From Roseiarcus sp963813555 (GTDB lineage Bacteria; Pseudomonadota; Alphaproteobacteria; Rhizobiales; Beijerinckiaceae), in assembly GCA_963813555.1 (NCBI GenBank), contig CAWEZX010000002.1:248001-312000 (forward strand): a stretch of 64,000 nt of DNA, in the 5' to 3' direction. Each line of letters begins with the position of its first letter. The first letter of the stretch is position 1. Under the pieces are notes generated by a model. It did not search any database. It was given only the letters and a program-made list of their open reading frames with translations, and was not told the DNA's origin. The translations under genes were made by a program, and so were the position numbers. This document shows, in pieces, positions 16,014 to 25,870 of the stretch.

Positions 16014-16826
16014 TCAACGCGCGACGGTAACCCGCAGATAGATCGCGGGAATTACGGTAGCGCCTGCAACTGTGCTCTTGTTCTGACTACTGAACAGATC
16101 GTCCAGCTCCTTCTTCAGGTCTTCGCTGCGGCCCTTCTTGTCCGCGGCCTCGAACGCGTTCATCGTGAGCCCATAGTATTTTCTGAAGGCGTCAACCAAC
16201 TGCGCCGGCGGCGCGGCAAATCGGAAAGTATAAGTGTCTCGGACGAACGAGATGCTGTCTTTCGGGACGCCTGCGGCGACGAAACGCTCGACGACATTGC
16301 CCTCGATCCCCCAGGTCATGGGGCTCACGAAGCCCTCAGGCGGGGGAGGCGAGTACGTGGAGCTGATCTTCAGGATTTGCGCCACCAGCGTTGGGTCATT
16401 GGGAATCCAGTTCCCCATAGCGATCCGGCCGCCGGGCCGAGCCACGCGGGTCATTTCCTTGGCGACGTCGAACGGCTTCGGCGCGAACATCGCCCCGAAG
16501 ATGCTCACGACGAGGTCGAACGTGGCGTCCTTAAGATCGCGCAGATCCGTGGCGTCGCCTTCCTGAAAACGGCAATTCGCGAGGCCTTCGGCCTTCGCGC
16601 GCCTGTTTCCCGCCTCGACGAGGTTGGCGGCGATATCGACCCCGAGCAGGTCGGCGCCCGATCGGGCCTCTGGCAATGCCGTCGTGCCGTCGCCGCAGCC
16701 GAGATCAAGGACCTTCATGCCCTTCGTGACGCCGAGCTTCCGAACCAGCTCCTCACTGCTCTCTTTCATGCTCTCGGCAATGCGGGTGAAGTCGCCCTTT
16801 TCCCAAAGCGTTTTGTTCGGATTCAT
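16014..16826 (-). CDS. Class I SAM-dependent methyltransferase
   Basis: The 270-residue protein has motif I VLDLGCGDGTTALPEA, an acidic motif II (LLGVDIAANLVEAG), FQEGDATDL, and the post-I strand TFDLVVSIFGAMFAPKP. The RVARPGGRIAMGNW segment matches UbiE/Methyltransf_11 proteins. The start is supported by GGGAGGG. It precedes the radical SAM gene in the same direction with about 130 bases between. The substrate is not predictable. Confidence 0.88.
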   Translation of the reverse strand: MNPNKTLWEKGDFTRIAESMKESSEELVRKLGVTKGMKVLDLGCGDGTTALPEARSGADLLGVDIAANLVEAGNRRAKAEGLANCRFQEGDATDLRDLKDATFDLVVSIFGAMFAPKPFDVAKEMTRVARPGGRIAMGNWIPNDPTLVAQILKISSTYSPPPPEGFVSPMTWGIEGNVVERFVAAGVPKDSISFVRDTYTFRFAAPPAQLVDAFRKYYGLTMNAFEAADKKGRSEDLKKELDDLFSSQNKSTVAGATVIPAIYLRVTVAR

Positions 16827-16956
16827 GGGTTTCCCTCCCGAGGCGCTTGCGTGTGCCTTGTAGGATGACGTCTTATAGCCGAAACCCCGATCCGCTGCTC
16901 TGGGTAGAACTAAGGGCTTGAGGACTTTCGCGGCCGCTAGCGGCGCGGCGCCTGGC

Positions 16957-18417
16957 TTACGCGTCGATCCGCTTGATGAACCAGTTGAGGATTCGCGCCC
17001 AGATCTCGTCCTTGCCGATCAGGTCCTCGACCCCGTGTTCAAGGTTCGGATTGTCGTTGACCTCGATGACGACGATCGAGCCGTTGGTTTCCTTGATGTC
17101 GACGCCGTAAAGGCCGGGGCCGATCGCGCGCGCCGCACTGAGCGCGGCGTCGATGACGCGGGGCGGCGCGTCGCCGATGGCAAGCGTCTTCGACCCGCCC
17201 TCCCGAGCCCCGTTCGGCCCGTGCTTGATGATCTGCCAGTGGCCGCGGGCCATCTGATACTGGCAGACAAAGAGCGGCTCGCCTTCCAGCACGCCGACCC
17301 GCCAGTCGAATTTGGTTGGCATGAATTTCTGCGCCAACAAGAGGTCGGTGTCCTCGAACAGCTTGTCGGACAGCTTTTTCAGCTCCTCGCTGGTTTGGAC
17401 CTTGTGCACGCCTCGGGAGAACGAGCCATTGGGAATCTTGACCACCATTGGCCAACCGAGCAGGCGCTCGACCTTGGTGAGATCGTGATCATCGGCCAGC
17501 ATCACCGTCGGCGGCACAGGCACGCCGTGCGCCTCCAGAAGCTCGTGCAGGTAGACCTTGTTCGTGCAGCGGATCATGGACTGTGGGTCGTCGATCACCG
17601 GCATGCCTTCGCTTCTGGCGCGTTGGGCGAAGCGATAGGTGAAATTGTCGATCGAGGTAGTCGCGCGGATGAACAGGGCGTCGAATTCGGCCAATTCCGC
17701 GAGCTGCCTGCGAGTGATAAGTTCGACCTCCACGGACTGCTTTTCGGCAATCCGCTGGAAATGCCGCAGCGTCTCCGGGGAGGAAGGCGGCAGCACGTCC
17801 TGCGGATCGTGCAGGACAGCTAGCGAATAGCGGGCGATCGGGCGGCCTCGCGGATTGCGCCAGTCGCGCTGAGTGTGCCGGTGCAGGCTCGTGCGGAAGA
17901 ACTCCGTCTCCTCCGGTCCGAGCTTGCCCAGCGGGCGGGCGCGCAATCGATCGATCTTCCATCGTTTGCCGGGCGCGATGGTGACTTCGATCGCCGGGCA
18001 GCGGTACCAGTCGAACAAGAGCCGGCCGAAGGCCTCGAAACGAGGATCCTGGGCGAAGCCGAAGCAGAACAGCAGGTCGAAGGTCGTATCCTCTGTCGCC
18101 TGCGCCTTGATCGCCGCCGCGGTCAGCGCCTCCTGCAATTCCGGCAGCGACTGCTCGTAGAGTTTCAGTTCGCGCAGATCGAGCATTGTCTCGACGGTCG
18201 GGATCACCCGATGACCGCGCGCCTCTGCAAGTAGAAAGGCGTAATAGCCCTTGGACTGGTAGTTGTATGAGCGCGACAGATTGACGATCTTCGCCCGTCC
18301 TTGCCCAGTGAAGAGTTTCGGCCGCGCCAGATAGTCGCCGGTCGTGATGACTTAATGCGGCGTATCGACGTCGGGAAAGTCGCGCGCCTGATCGACCAGG
18401 ATCACCCAACCGTTCAT
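16957..18417 (-). pseudogene. RimK-like ATP-grasp ligase with an in-frame stop
   Basis: Starting at the ATG at 18415-18417, the frame reads MNGWVILVDQARDFPDVDTPH, then TAA (18352-18354), then VITTGDYLARPKLFTGQG, and continues openly to 16957. Related proteins have Lys where the stop lies, so one substitution (AAA to TAA) is enough. The total length of 486 codons fits the family: an N-terminal RimK-like domain and a C-terminal ATP-grasp domain (VVKIPNGSFSRGVHKV, LLLAQKFMPTKFDWRVGVL, GLYGVDIKE, VIEVNDNPNLEHGVED). Without repair, only a shortened protein from the GTG at 18207 could be made. The family adds amino acids to peptides. The gene is paired with a GNAT gene. Confidence 0.8.
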
Positions 18418-18548
18418 GACCCATGCCCTTCGGGCCGTGCGGAAAGTCGCGACAGCGTTTGCATGATGAGGGGCGGAAGGGTCCCTGAGGTTCGACGCGA
18501 GGGTTCGATAATACAGGCGCGAACTCAGTTCCGCGCTTCTATGGTTCC

Positions 18549-19094
18549 CTAGCGCGGGCGCGACGCGCTTCGCAACAGTCGAACGCGCTCCGGCGGGGGA
18601 ATGTTCCCCGTTTCGCGTTGCGGGGCGGCGAGCAAGGACTTTTCGTAGCGCAGCGCGGTCGCCCCGTCCGCGTAGTAACGCGCGTGCTCGCCGAACTGAC
18701 GGAAGCCGCAGCTCTCGTAAAGCGCCATCGCCGCGACGTTGTCGTAGCGCACTTCGAGCGTGATGGCGGCGCGGCGGTAACGGCGGGCATACGCCTCGCA
18801 GGCCTGCAGCAGCGCCCGGCCAACGCCGCGGCGGGCGAAACGGGCGTCAACGGCGAGCGAGTAGATGCGCAGGGCGCGCGCGCCTTTGCGCAGCGACACC
18901 AGAGCGTAGCCCACCAGTTCATCGTCGAGGGACGCTGCGATCACCGGCCGATGGGGCGCCCGCAAAAACTCGCGCAATGAGCGGCGCGACACCCGGTCGG
19001 TCTCGAACAATTCGTTCTCGAGCCCCGCAATCGCCTCGAGATCGCGGGGTCGACCCTCGCGGACGACGATGCCGTTTTTACGCCAATTGTTCAT
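18549..19094 (-). CDS. RimI-like GNAT acetyltransferase
   Basis: The 181-residue product (start at MNNWRKNG; a longer start at 19133 is open) has VVREGRPRDLEAIAGLE at the N-terminus, the acetyl-CoA binding motif SLAVDARFARRGVGRALLQA, and the NVAAMALYESCGFRQFGE C-terminal motif of RimI-type enzymes. A GNAT gene next to a RimK-like ligase is a recurring pair in proteobacteria, so the two probably act on the same peptide or protein. The last 25 residues are basic and poorly conserved. Confidence 0.85.
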   Translation of the reverse strand: MNNWRKNGIVVREGRPRDLEAIAGLENELFETDRVSRRSLREFLRAPHRPVIAASLDDELVGYALVSLRKGARALRIYSLAVDARFARRGVGRALLQACEAYARRYRRAAITLEVRYDNVAAMALYESCGFRQFGEHARYYADGATALRYEKSLLAAPQRETGNIPPPERVRLLRSASRPR

Positions 19095-19219
19095 TCTGAA
19101 AAAGACCGGCTTCCCAATTGCTGTGCTGACCACTCAAGCCTAGCGCGCGAGCGGCACAGCGAGCATGCTGATCGACGCAAGGTCGCCACGCGTCTCGCGG
19201 GAGAGGGCCAGGATGCCGT

Positions 19220-21316
19220 CTACCCCCGCCCCGAGCGCCTGATCCACTCCTCCTCATCGACTGTCTCGACGCCCAATTCCCGCGCCTTGGCGAGTTTCGA
19301 GCCGGCGCCGGGTCCGGCGACGACAAGGTTGGTCTTGGCCGAGATCGAGCCCGAGACCTTGGCCCCGAGCCGCTCGGCGACCGCCTTGGCTTCGTCGCGC
19401 GTCATCTTTTCCAGCGAGCCGGTGAACACGATCGTCTGGCCGGCGAGCGGGTGGCCGGCGGCGACCGCCTCCATCGGCTCGACTGTGACTTGCTTGACGA
19501 GCGCGTCGAGCGCCGCCTCGTTGCGCGGCTCGGCGAAGAAATCCGCGATCGCCTCGGCGACCACCGGCCCGATTCCCCCGATCGCCGAAATCTCCTCGGC
19601 GGCGTTTTCGACCCGCGCGGCGGCGCGTAAGGATTCCCAGTCGCCGAAATGGCGCGCGAGGCGCCGCGCATTGGTCTCGCCGACATGGCGGATTCCGAGC
19701 GCATAGAGGAACCGGTTGAGCGGAATCGTCCGCCGCGCATCGATGGCGTTGAACAGGTTGCGCGCCGAAGTCTCGCCAAATCCCTCCCACTCGCGCAAAG
19801 GCAGGCGGCCTTGGCCATCGCGGGCCTTCAGCGTAAAAATGTCAGCCGGCGTGCGGATCAAGCCTTCGGTGAAAAAAAGCCCGATCAGCTTCTCGCCCAG
19901 TCCCTCGATGTCGAAGGCGTTGCGGGACGCGAAATGCTTGAGGCCTTCGACCGCCTGGGCCGGACAGATGAGCGTGCCGGTGCAGCGGCGCACAACGTCC
20001 TTTTCGCCTGTCTTCTCGTCGATCTCGCGCAAAGCCGCCGAGCCGCAGATCGGGCAGGTCTCTGGAAAAACATAGGGTTTCGAGTCCGCGGGGCGCTTGT
20101 CGAGCACGACTGCGAGAACTTGCGGGATGACGTCGCCCGCGCGCTGCACCAATACCGTGTCGCCGACGCGCACGTCCTTGCGCTCAATCTCGTCCTCGTT
20201 GTGCAGGGTGGCGTTGGAGACGACAACGCCGCCGACGGTCACGGGCTTCAGCTTGGCGAGCGGCGTCAGCGCCCCGGTCCGGCCGACATTGATCCCGATC
20301 GCCTCGATGATCGTGATCGCCTGCTCGGCTGGGAACTTGTGCGCGACCGCCCAGCGTGGAGAGCGCGAGACGAAGCCAAGCCGCTGCTGCAGCGCGAGAT
20401 CATTGACCTTGTAGACGACGCCGTCGATGTCATAGTCGAGCGTCGCCCGCTTCTCTTCGATCGAGCGATACTGCGTCAGCATCTCCGCGGCTGAGTGACA
20501 GAGCTTGGTCAAAGGATTGGTCGGCAGGCCGAAGCGTCGCATGGCCTCGATCGCGTCGAACTGGGTTGAGGCGAATGGCTCGCTCACTTCGCCCCAGGCG
20601 TAGGCGAAGAACGCCAGCGGCCGCTCGGCGGTCATGCGCGGATCGAGCTGGCGCAGCGAGCCGGCAGCAAAGTTGCGCGGATTGGCGTAGACCGGCTTGC
20701 CGGCCTCCGCCTGGCGCGCGTTGAGCGCGGCGAAGTCGGCGTGGCGCATATAGACCTCGCCACGCGCCTCGAAAATCTTCGGCGCGCCCTCGAGGCGCTT
20801 CGGGATGGATTGAACCGCGCGCACGTTGGCGGTCACGTCCTCGCCTTCGTAGCCGTCGCCGCGCGTCGCCGCCTGGACGAGCTCGCCATTCTCGTAGCGT
20901 AGGCTGCAGGAGAGGCCGTCGATCTTGGCTTCGGCAACGACGTCGAGCGCGGCACCATCGCTCAAGCCGAGGAAGCGTCGCACGCGAGCGCAGAACTCTT
21001 CGACTTCTTCGTCGGCAAAAATATTGCCGAGTGAGAGCATCGGCACGCGATGGCGGACCTTGGCGAACTTCTCCGACGGCGTCGCGCCGACCTTGCGATT
21101 CGCAGAGTCCGCATCGGCAAGTTTGGGGAACGCCTCTTCGAGCGCGGTATAACGCCGGCGCAGCGCGTCATACTCTGCGTCGGAAATGGTCGGCGCGTCC
21201 TCGCCGTGATAGCGTCGGTCATGCTCAGCGATCTCGGCCTGAAGCCGCGCGTGCTCTTCCCGCGCCTTCGCGAGGGTGGGCTTGGGCGCTTTCGGCTCTT
21301 TCGTCATGGCTTTCAA
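19220..21316 (-). CDS. ligA: NAD-dependent DNA ligase LigA
   Basis: At 698 residues it has the full family length. The adenylation domain carries the Lys of VVAEAKIDGLSCSLRY. An OB fold, a four-Cys zinc finger (CPICGSAAL...CTGTLICPA), helix-hairpin-helix repeats (IRHVGETNARRLARHFG, ISAIGGIGPVVAEAI) and a C-terminal BRCT domain (LAGQTIVFTGSLEKMTRDEA) follow. It seals nicks in replication and repair, using NAD. Essential and intact. Confidence 0.97.
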   Translation of the reverse strand: MKAMTKEPKAPKPTLAKAREEHARLQAEIAEHDRRYHGEDAPTISDAEYDALRRRYTALEEAFPKLADADSANRKVGATPSEKFAKVRHRVPMLSLGNIFADEEVEEFCARVRRFLGLSDGAALDVVAEAKIDGLSCSLRYENGELVQAATRGDGYEGEDVTANVRAVQSIPKRLEGAPKIFEARGEVYMRHADFAALNARQAEAGKPVYANPRNFAAGSLRQLDPRMTAERPLAFFAYAWGEVSEPFASTQFDAIEAMRRFGLPTNPLTKLCHSAAEMLTQYRSIEEKRATLDYDIDGVVYKVNDLALQQRLGFVSRSPRWAVAHKFPAEQAITIIEAIGINVGRTGALTPLAKLKPVTVGGVVVSNATLHNEDEIERKDVRVGDTVLVQRAGDVIPQVLAVVLDKRPADSKPYVFPETCPICGSAALREIDEKTGEKDVVRRCTGTLICPAQAVEGLKHFASRNAFDIEGLGEKLIGLFFTEGLIRTPADIFTLKARDGQGRLPLREWEGFGETSARNLFNAIDARRTIPLNRFLYALGIRHVGETNARRLARHFGDWESLRAAARVENAAEEISAIGGIGPVVAEAIADFFAEPRNEAALDALVKQVTVEPMEAVAAGHPLAGQTIVFTGSLEKMTRDEAKAVAERLGAKVSGSISAKTNLVVAGPGAGSKLAKARELGVETVDEEEWIRRSGRG

Positions 21317-21464
21317 ATTAGCGCAGCGTGGAGGGTCGTGGAAGGCGGCGGCCTTAACCGGCGGCTAACCCGTTTGCGCGATTGATTGCCTTGGCGAGAC
21401 GGCGGTCCGGGGCGACCGTGCGTCATGAGATCTCGATCCGCCTGCCCAAACACCGAGATCTTCG

Positions 21465-21800
21465 ATGCGCGCTCTGATCGCCATGTTCCTTGCTGCCTTG
21501 CTCCCCGGATGCTGCGTTGGCGGCTATCCTCCCGTGTGGAGCGCCGACCAGCCTCCGTTCAACGCCTTCCAGGCGGGTATGAAGCTTGCAAAAGGGATGC
21601 CAACGGACGTCGCAATCCTTATCATTGGCTCGAGGCCCGTCTCTTCCAAGGCGACGAGCTGTGGCGTCCTCGCAGGCTACGAGTGGCCATGCGACGTCTT
21701 GAAATTCGGCTGCTGCGAGGGCAACCAGCTTGTTGTCTACATTGCGCCGACGCCTGACGGCCGTGGCGCCGTCAACAGTTGGGCAGTGCGCCCGAGTTGA
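21465..21800 (+). CDS. Small putative lipoprotein
   Basis: The 111-residue protein has a short N-terminal signal (MRALIAMFLAALLPGC) with a candidate lipobox cysteine at residue 16, followed directly by a second Cys. The rest is soluble, with paired cysteines near residue 80 (KFGCCEGN). No family is recognised. It points toward the COG4705-like gene and could be co-transcribed with it. Confidence 0.55.
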   Translation: MRALIAMFLAALLPGCCVGGYPPVWSADQPPFNAFQAGMKLAKGMPTDVAILIIGSRPVSSKATSCGVLAGYEWPCDVLKFGCCEGNQLVVYIAPTPDGRGAVNSWAVRPS

Positions 21801-21955
21801 TCCGGGCGGCCGGGTCCTCCTCGCGAAGCCTCACACCCCGCGCCTCAAAAGCGCCGGGCGTTCGCCCCGCTATCGCCTATGTGGTCCCCTCAATGCCGCT
21901 TCGGCGGCTTTGCGTCGCCCAAATCAAATACAGCTTTAACCTTCGAGGAGCAGCC

Positions 21956-22790
21956 ATGATCGGCGCAAGCGAAGCAGTGCGTTTTCCGCAAGACGAACCG
22001 TTGCGCCAAGTTTCACTGGCCAGCGGCAGCGCGCCGCAGTTCAGCAAGGTTCCCGAAGTTACCCTCGGGTTCTGGATCATCAAAATCCTTGCCACGACGC
22101 TCGGCGAGACCGGCGGCGACGCCGTTACGATGTCCATGAATCTCGGCTACGCGCTCGGGACGCTGATCTTTTTGGCGATCTTCGTGGCGGCAGTCTCGGT
22201 CCAGATTCGCGCGAAGAGCTTCAACGCCTACCTGTATTGGCTGACGATCGTCGCGACGACGACTGTCGGCACGACGATCGCCGACTTTGTCGACCGTTCG
22301 CTTGGGATCGGATATCTCGGCGGCTCGACGCTGCTGCTCGCGTGCCTGATGGCGTCGCTTGCAGTCTGGCGATGGTCGGAAGGCACGGTCTCGGTCAATA
22401 CAATCGTCACGCGGAAGGCCGAGTCGTTCTACTGGGTCACGATCCTGTTTTCCCAGACGCTCGGCACCGCGCTCGGGGATTGGGTCGCCGACACCAACAA
22501 CCTCGGCTATGGAGGCGGCGCAATCCTGTTTGCCGGCGCGCTCGTCGTCATTCTCGCGCTTTACGCCTTGACGCAAACGTCGCGTGACGCTGTTCTGGGC
22601 CGCCTTCATTCTCACGCGGCCGCTCGGAGCGACACTGGGCGATCTGCTCGACAAACCCCTAACCCACGGCGGCTTCGCGATCAGTCGTTATCTCGCCTCA
22701 GCGATCCTCGCCGGTCTTATCCTTGCATTGATTGCGGTGTTGCCGAAACGGGCTGGCGCCCATCCCGGCACCACTGGCAGAGAAGTGTGA
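21956..22790 (+). pseudogene. COG4705-like membrane protein, frameshifted
   Basis: From the ATG at 21956 (preceded by GAGGAG) the protein has repeated membrane segments with twofold internal symmetry: KVPEVTLGFWIIKILATTLGETGGDAV, then VTILFSQTLGTALGDWVAD. At about 22583-22586 the frame is lost. The next frame continues with VTLFWAAFILTRPLGATLGDLLDKP to 22790. The joined 278-residue protein matches the family. The simplest cause is loss of two bases in a CGCGCG run. Without repair the C-terminal helices are replaced by an unrelated basic tail running to 22819. Confidence 0.75.
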
Positions 22791-22857
22791 CTGGTCTCGT
22801 GAGCTGCCTTGAGCAGTGACGGCTCAACGCCGAGGAAAAAGACGAGAGGGCGCGACG

Positions 22858-23761
22858 CTAAAGAGCGCGCGCCTCCACCTTCGATACAAAATCGCTGATG
22901 TGCTTGAGGTAGACCGGAACTAGGCCCGCGCCGAAGTCGTGACCCATGCCGGGAACGATGATCAATTCTGCGCCGGGGATACTCTCGGCGGTGTCCTTAC
23001 CCGCGGCCGCGGGTATGACCGGATCATCGGCGCCATGCATGACGAGCGCAGGACAGCGCACCTGTTTTAAGAGCGCGTTGCGAGGCGGGGCGACGATCAA
23101 AGCCGCCGACTGGCGCGCGAGGCCAGCTAGATCGAAAGGCGCGCGATCCGTGCGGCGCTCGGCCCTCGCGCGCATCTCCGCTTCGCTTACTGGAAAGCCC
23201 GGACCGGACAGCGCCTTTTGCACGAGAATGCTCGCGTCAACGAGATCGGCGCGGCTCGTGCTGTTAGGCGGGCGGAACAGCACCGACAACGTTTCGGGGT
23301 TCCCCGACGGCAGATCTCGACGTCCCGTGGTGGACATGATCGAGATGAGAACTCTTCGTCCTGCTAGGATGATTGATCGCGACCAATTGGGCGATCATGC
23401 CGCCCATCGAGGCGCCGGCGATATGGGCGCGCTCAACGCTCAGCGCGTCCATGAGACCCACAGTGTCGTCAGCCATGTCATCGAGAGAATAGGGAACATG
23501 TGGGCGTTTCCCGGCCATGACCTCCGCAAACAGCGTGCGAGGGTCCGGAGCTGTCTGGCCGGCGAGATGGGTCGACTTGCCGATGTCGCGGTTGTCGAAC
23601 CGCACGACACGAAACCTTTTGGCCGCCAGCCCTTCACACAACGGATCCGGCCAGAAAATGAGCTGGGCGCCGAAGCCCATGATGAGCAGAATAAGCGGAT
23701 CGCTCTCGCGTCCAAAGCTTTCATATTCAATGTCGATACCGTTGGCTCGGACTTGCGGCAT
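22858..23761 (-). pseudogene. Alpha/beta hydrolase, frameshifted at a GANTC site
   Basis: The N-terminal part (from MPQVRANGIDIEYESFG at 23761) has LILLIMGFGAQLIFWP, RFDNRDIGKS, and the nucleophile elbow AGASMGGMIAQL. The frame breaks at 23349-23354 (GAACTC on plus, GAGTTC in the gene). Removing one T gives SRTKSLISIMSTTGRRDLP and a continuous 300-residue protein, with CPALVMHGADDPVIP (catalytic Asp) and GMGHDFG (catalytic His) in the second part. All triad elements are present, so a corrected gene would encode a functional hydrolase of the PvdL/lipase-esterase type. Substrate unknown. Confidence 0.8.
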
Positions 23762-23836
23762 GGAGGCCCTCCAGCAACCTTTGTTCGGCCAATCCAGCCG
23801 GGACGCTGCTTCCTTTAACACGATCGCCCGCGCCGC

Positions 23837-24757
23837 CTAGGTTCCCATCCCCGCGAACGCCCTGAGGCCCGCCTCGACCGCCTCCTCCGGCCCGACCCAT
23901 CTGAAGCCGGTGAGTTGATGGCGCGCCCAGGTAAACTGCCGCTTGGCGTAATGGCGGGTGTCAAGCTTCGAGCGCTCCGCCGCTTCCCCGAGCTTGAGCC
24001 GGCCTTCCAGATGGGCGATGAGATGTGGAACGCCGTGCGCCCGCATGATCGGCAGCGCCGGATCGAGGCGTCTTTTCATTAGGGCCTGGACTTCGTCGAG
24101 CGCACCGCAGGCCAGCATAGCGTCGAACCGCGCGTCAATGCGCTGACCGAGTCCCGCCCGATCGGGGGCGAGGTAGAGGCCCGACCATTCGGCCCGCGCC
24201 AGCGCCGGCGCCGCTCGGGCGTCGAAGAACGAGGCGAGCGGGCGTCCGGTCGAAGCCATGACCTCGAGTGCGCGCAAGATGCGCTGCCTGTCGCCGGCGT
24301 TGAGGCGCGCGCCGGTCTCCGGATCGCGTGCTGTGAGCTCGACGTGAAGCTCGGCTGTGTCGCGCCCCTCGGCCTCGCTTCGGACGGCGGCTCGCACCGC
24401 TTCGGGCACGGGCGGCATGTCCGACAAGCCATCGGTCAGCGCGCGAAAATAAAGCCCCGTGCCGCCGACGAAGAGAAGTGGCGCTTCGCCAATGTCGGCG
24501 AGAACCTCGCGCGCCACCCGCGCCCATCGTCCGACCGAAAAATTGACCGCGCCGTCGATCACGCCGAACAGGCGGTGGGACGCGAGCCGCTCCTCATCCG
24601 GAGTCGGCCGCGCGGTCAGGATCCTCAAATCCTTGTAGACCTGCATCGAGTCGGCATTGACGATCGTGGCGCCAAACCGTTGCGCGATCGCGATCGCGAT
24701 CGCGACCGCCGACTTGCCGCTCGCCGTCGGGCCTGCGATGAGGAGCGCCCGTCTCAC
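23837..24757 (-). CDS. miaA: tRNA dimethylallyltransferase MiaA
   Basis: The start is the GTG at 24757 (MRRALLIAGPTASGKSA). The 306-residue product has the P-loop GPTASGKSA, NADSMQVYKDLRI, FVGGTGLYFRAL and KRQFTWARHQL motifs of MiaA. It adds dimethylallyl groups to A37 of tRNAs that read UNN codons. The open frame extends upstream to 25525 only because the divergent serB region lacks stops in this frame. miaA and serB diverge from a 27-base gap. Confidence 0.95.
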   Translation of the reverse strand: MRRALLIAGPTASGKSAVAIAIAIAQRFGATIVNADSMQVYKDLRILTARPTPDEERLASHRLFGVIDGAVNFSVGRWARVAREVLADIGEAPLLFVGGTGLYFRALTDGLSDMPPVPEAVRAAVRSEAEGRDTAELHVELTARDPETGARLNAGDRQRILRALEVMASTGRPLASFFDARAAPALARAEWSGLYLAPDRAGLGQRIDARFDAMLACGALDEVQALMKRRLDPALPIMRAHGVPHLIAHLEGRLKLGEAAERSKLDTRHYAKRQFTWARHQLTGFRWVGPEEAVEAGLRAFAGMGT

Positions 24758-24784
24758 CTGCCTTGCCCCATATCTGGGAGCGTC

Positions 24785-25679
24785 ATGTCGTCCGTCCTCG
24801 TCGCCACGCTCGTCGCCGATCCATTGAGGGCGCCGCTCAGCGAAGCAACACTCGACCGCGCCGCGCGAGCCCTCTGCGGCGTCGAGCGCCGGCGCTGGCT
24901 CGGCGAGGGTGTTGCGGCCGATCTCATTTTCACTGGGGAATTGAAGCCGAAGCGCGCCGCGCTCGAGAACGCGCTGGCGGACGAACCGGTCGACGTCATC
25001 GTCCAGCTGGCCGCGCGTCGCGTGAAGCGCCTCTTGATTGCTGATATGGATTTCGACCCTGATCGGCGAGGAATGCGTCGATGAACTTGCCGACGTTGCG
25101 GGAGTAGGCGTCCCCGTCGCCGCCATCACCGAGCGGGCGATGCGCGGCGACATCGCGTTCGCGCCGGCTTTGCGTGAGCGCGTCGCCCTGCTCGCGGGCT
25201 TGCCGGAAACGGCCATCGATGAGGTGCTGAGCAGTCGCATCACGCTGAACCCCGGCGCGCGCACGCTCGCACAGACAATGCGGGCGAACGGCGCATATAT
25301 CGCCATCGTCTCAGGCGGCTTTCGCCAGTTCACGCGCGCCATTCGTGGGTGGATCGGCGCCGATGAAGACCGCGCCAATACGCTCATCGTTGAGGGCGGC
25401 AAGTTGACTGGGAAGGTCATCGAGCCAATCCTGGGACAGGACGCCAAGCTCGGCGCACTCAAGGAGATTGCTGCGACGATCGGGCTCACGCTTGACGAGA
25501 CGCTGGCCGTTGGCGACGGCGCCAATGATCTTCCGATGTTGCAAGCCGCAGGCCTCGGCGTCGCCTATCGCGCCAAGCCCAAGGTCGCCGCCGCGGCCCA
25601 CGCGCGCATCGATCACGCCGACCTTACCGCGCTGCTCTACGCGCAGGGTTTCGCGCGCACGGATTTCGTCGAGGGATGA
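24785..25679 (+). CDS. serB: Phosphoserine phosphatase SerB (frame interrupted at a GANTC site)
   Basis: GGGAG precedes the ATG at 24785. The first frame reads to RRVKRLLIADMD and then shifts. The second continues STLIGEECVDELADVAGVG to 25679. Deleting one T at 25049-25054 (GATTTC to GATTC) restores the family's DMDSTxI catalytic motif and a 297-residue SerB with the SGGFRQFT and VGDGANDLPML HAD motifs. SerB makes serine from phosphoserine. The shift destroys the catalytic site itself, so a real mutation would cause serine auxotrophy unless compensated. A sequence error is more likely. Confidence 0.88.
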
Positions 25680-25712
25680 ACTCCTTTCGTGCGATCGTCA
25701 TCGGGGCCCATC

Positions 25713-25803
25713 GTCACTCCGAGAAGCAAAACGTGGCAATCTAGGAATTGGCAGGCGCCCCACGGCCCCTAAATCGCTGCATCTTTTCGCCCCTCGCAAT
25801 AAC
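25713..25803. repeat. Degenerate palindromic intergenic repeat (GTCATTGCGAG type)
   Basis: The left end GTCACTCCGAGAAGC and the right end, read backwards as GTTATTGCGAGGGGCG, resemble the two arms of the widespread GTCATTGCGAG...GCAATCCAG palindrome. It fills the gap between the converging serB and lpoA-like genes. Confidence 0.5.
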
Positions 25804-25870
25804 AGCCCCGGTTCGAACCGATCGCATTCCCTCAACGCGCCAAGGGCAATCGTTTGGGCTATTGCGCCGG

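Noticed and set aside
24758..25525. N-terminal extension of miaA to 562 codons
   Set aside because: The extra part is antisense to serB, and the family protein starts at the P-loop region near 24757.
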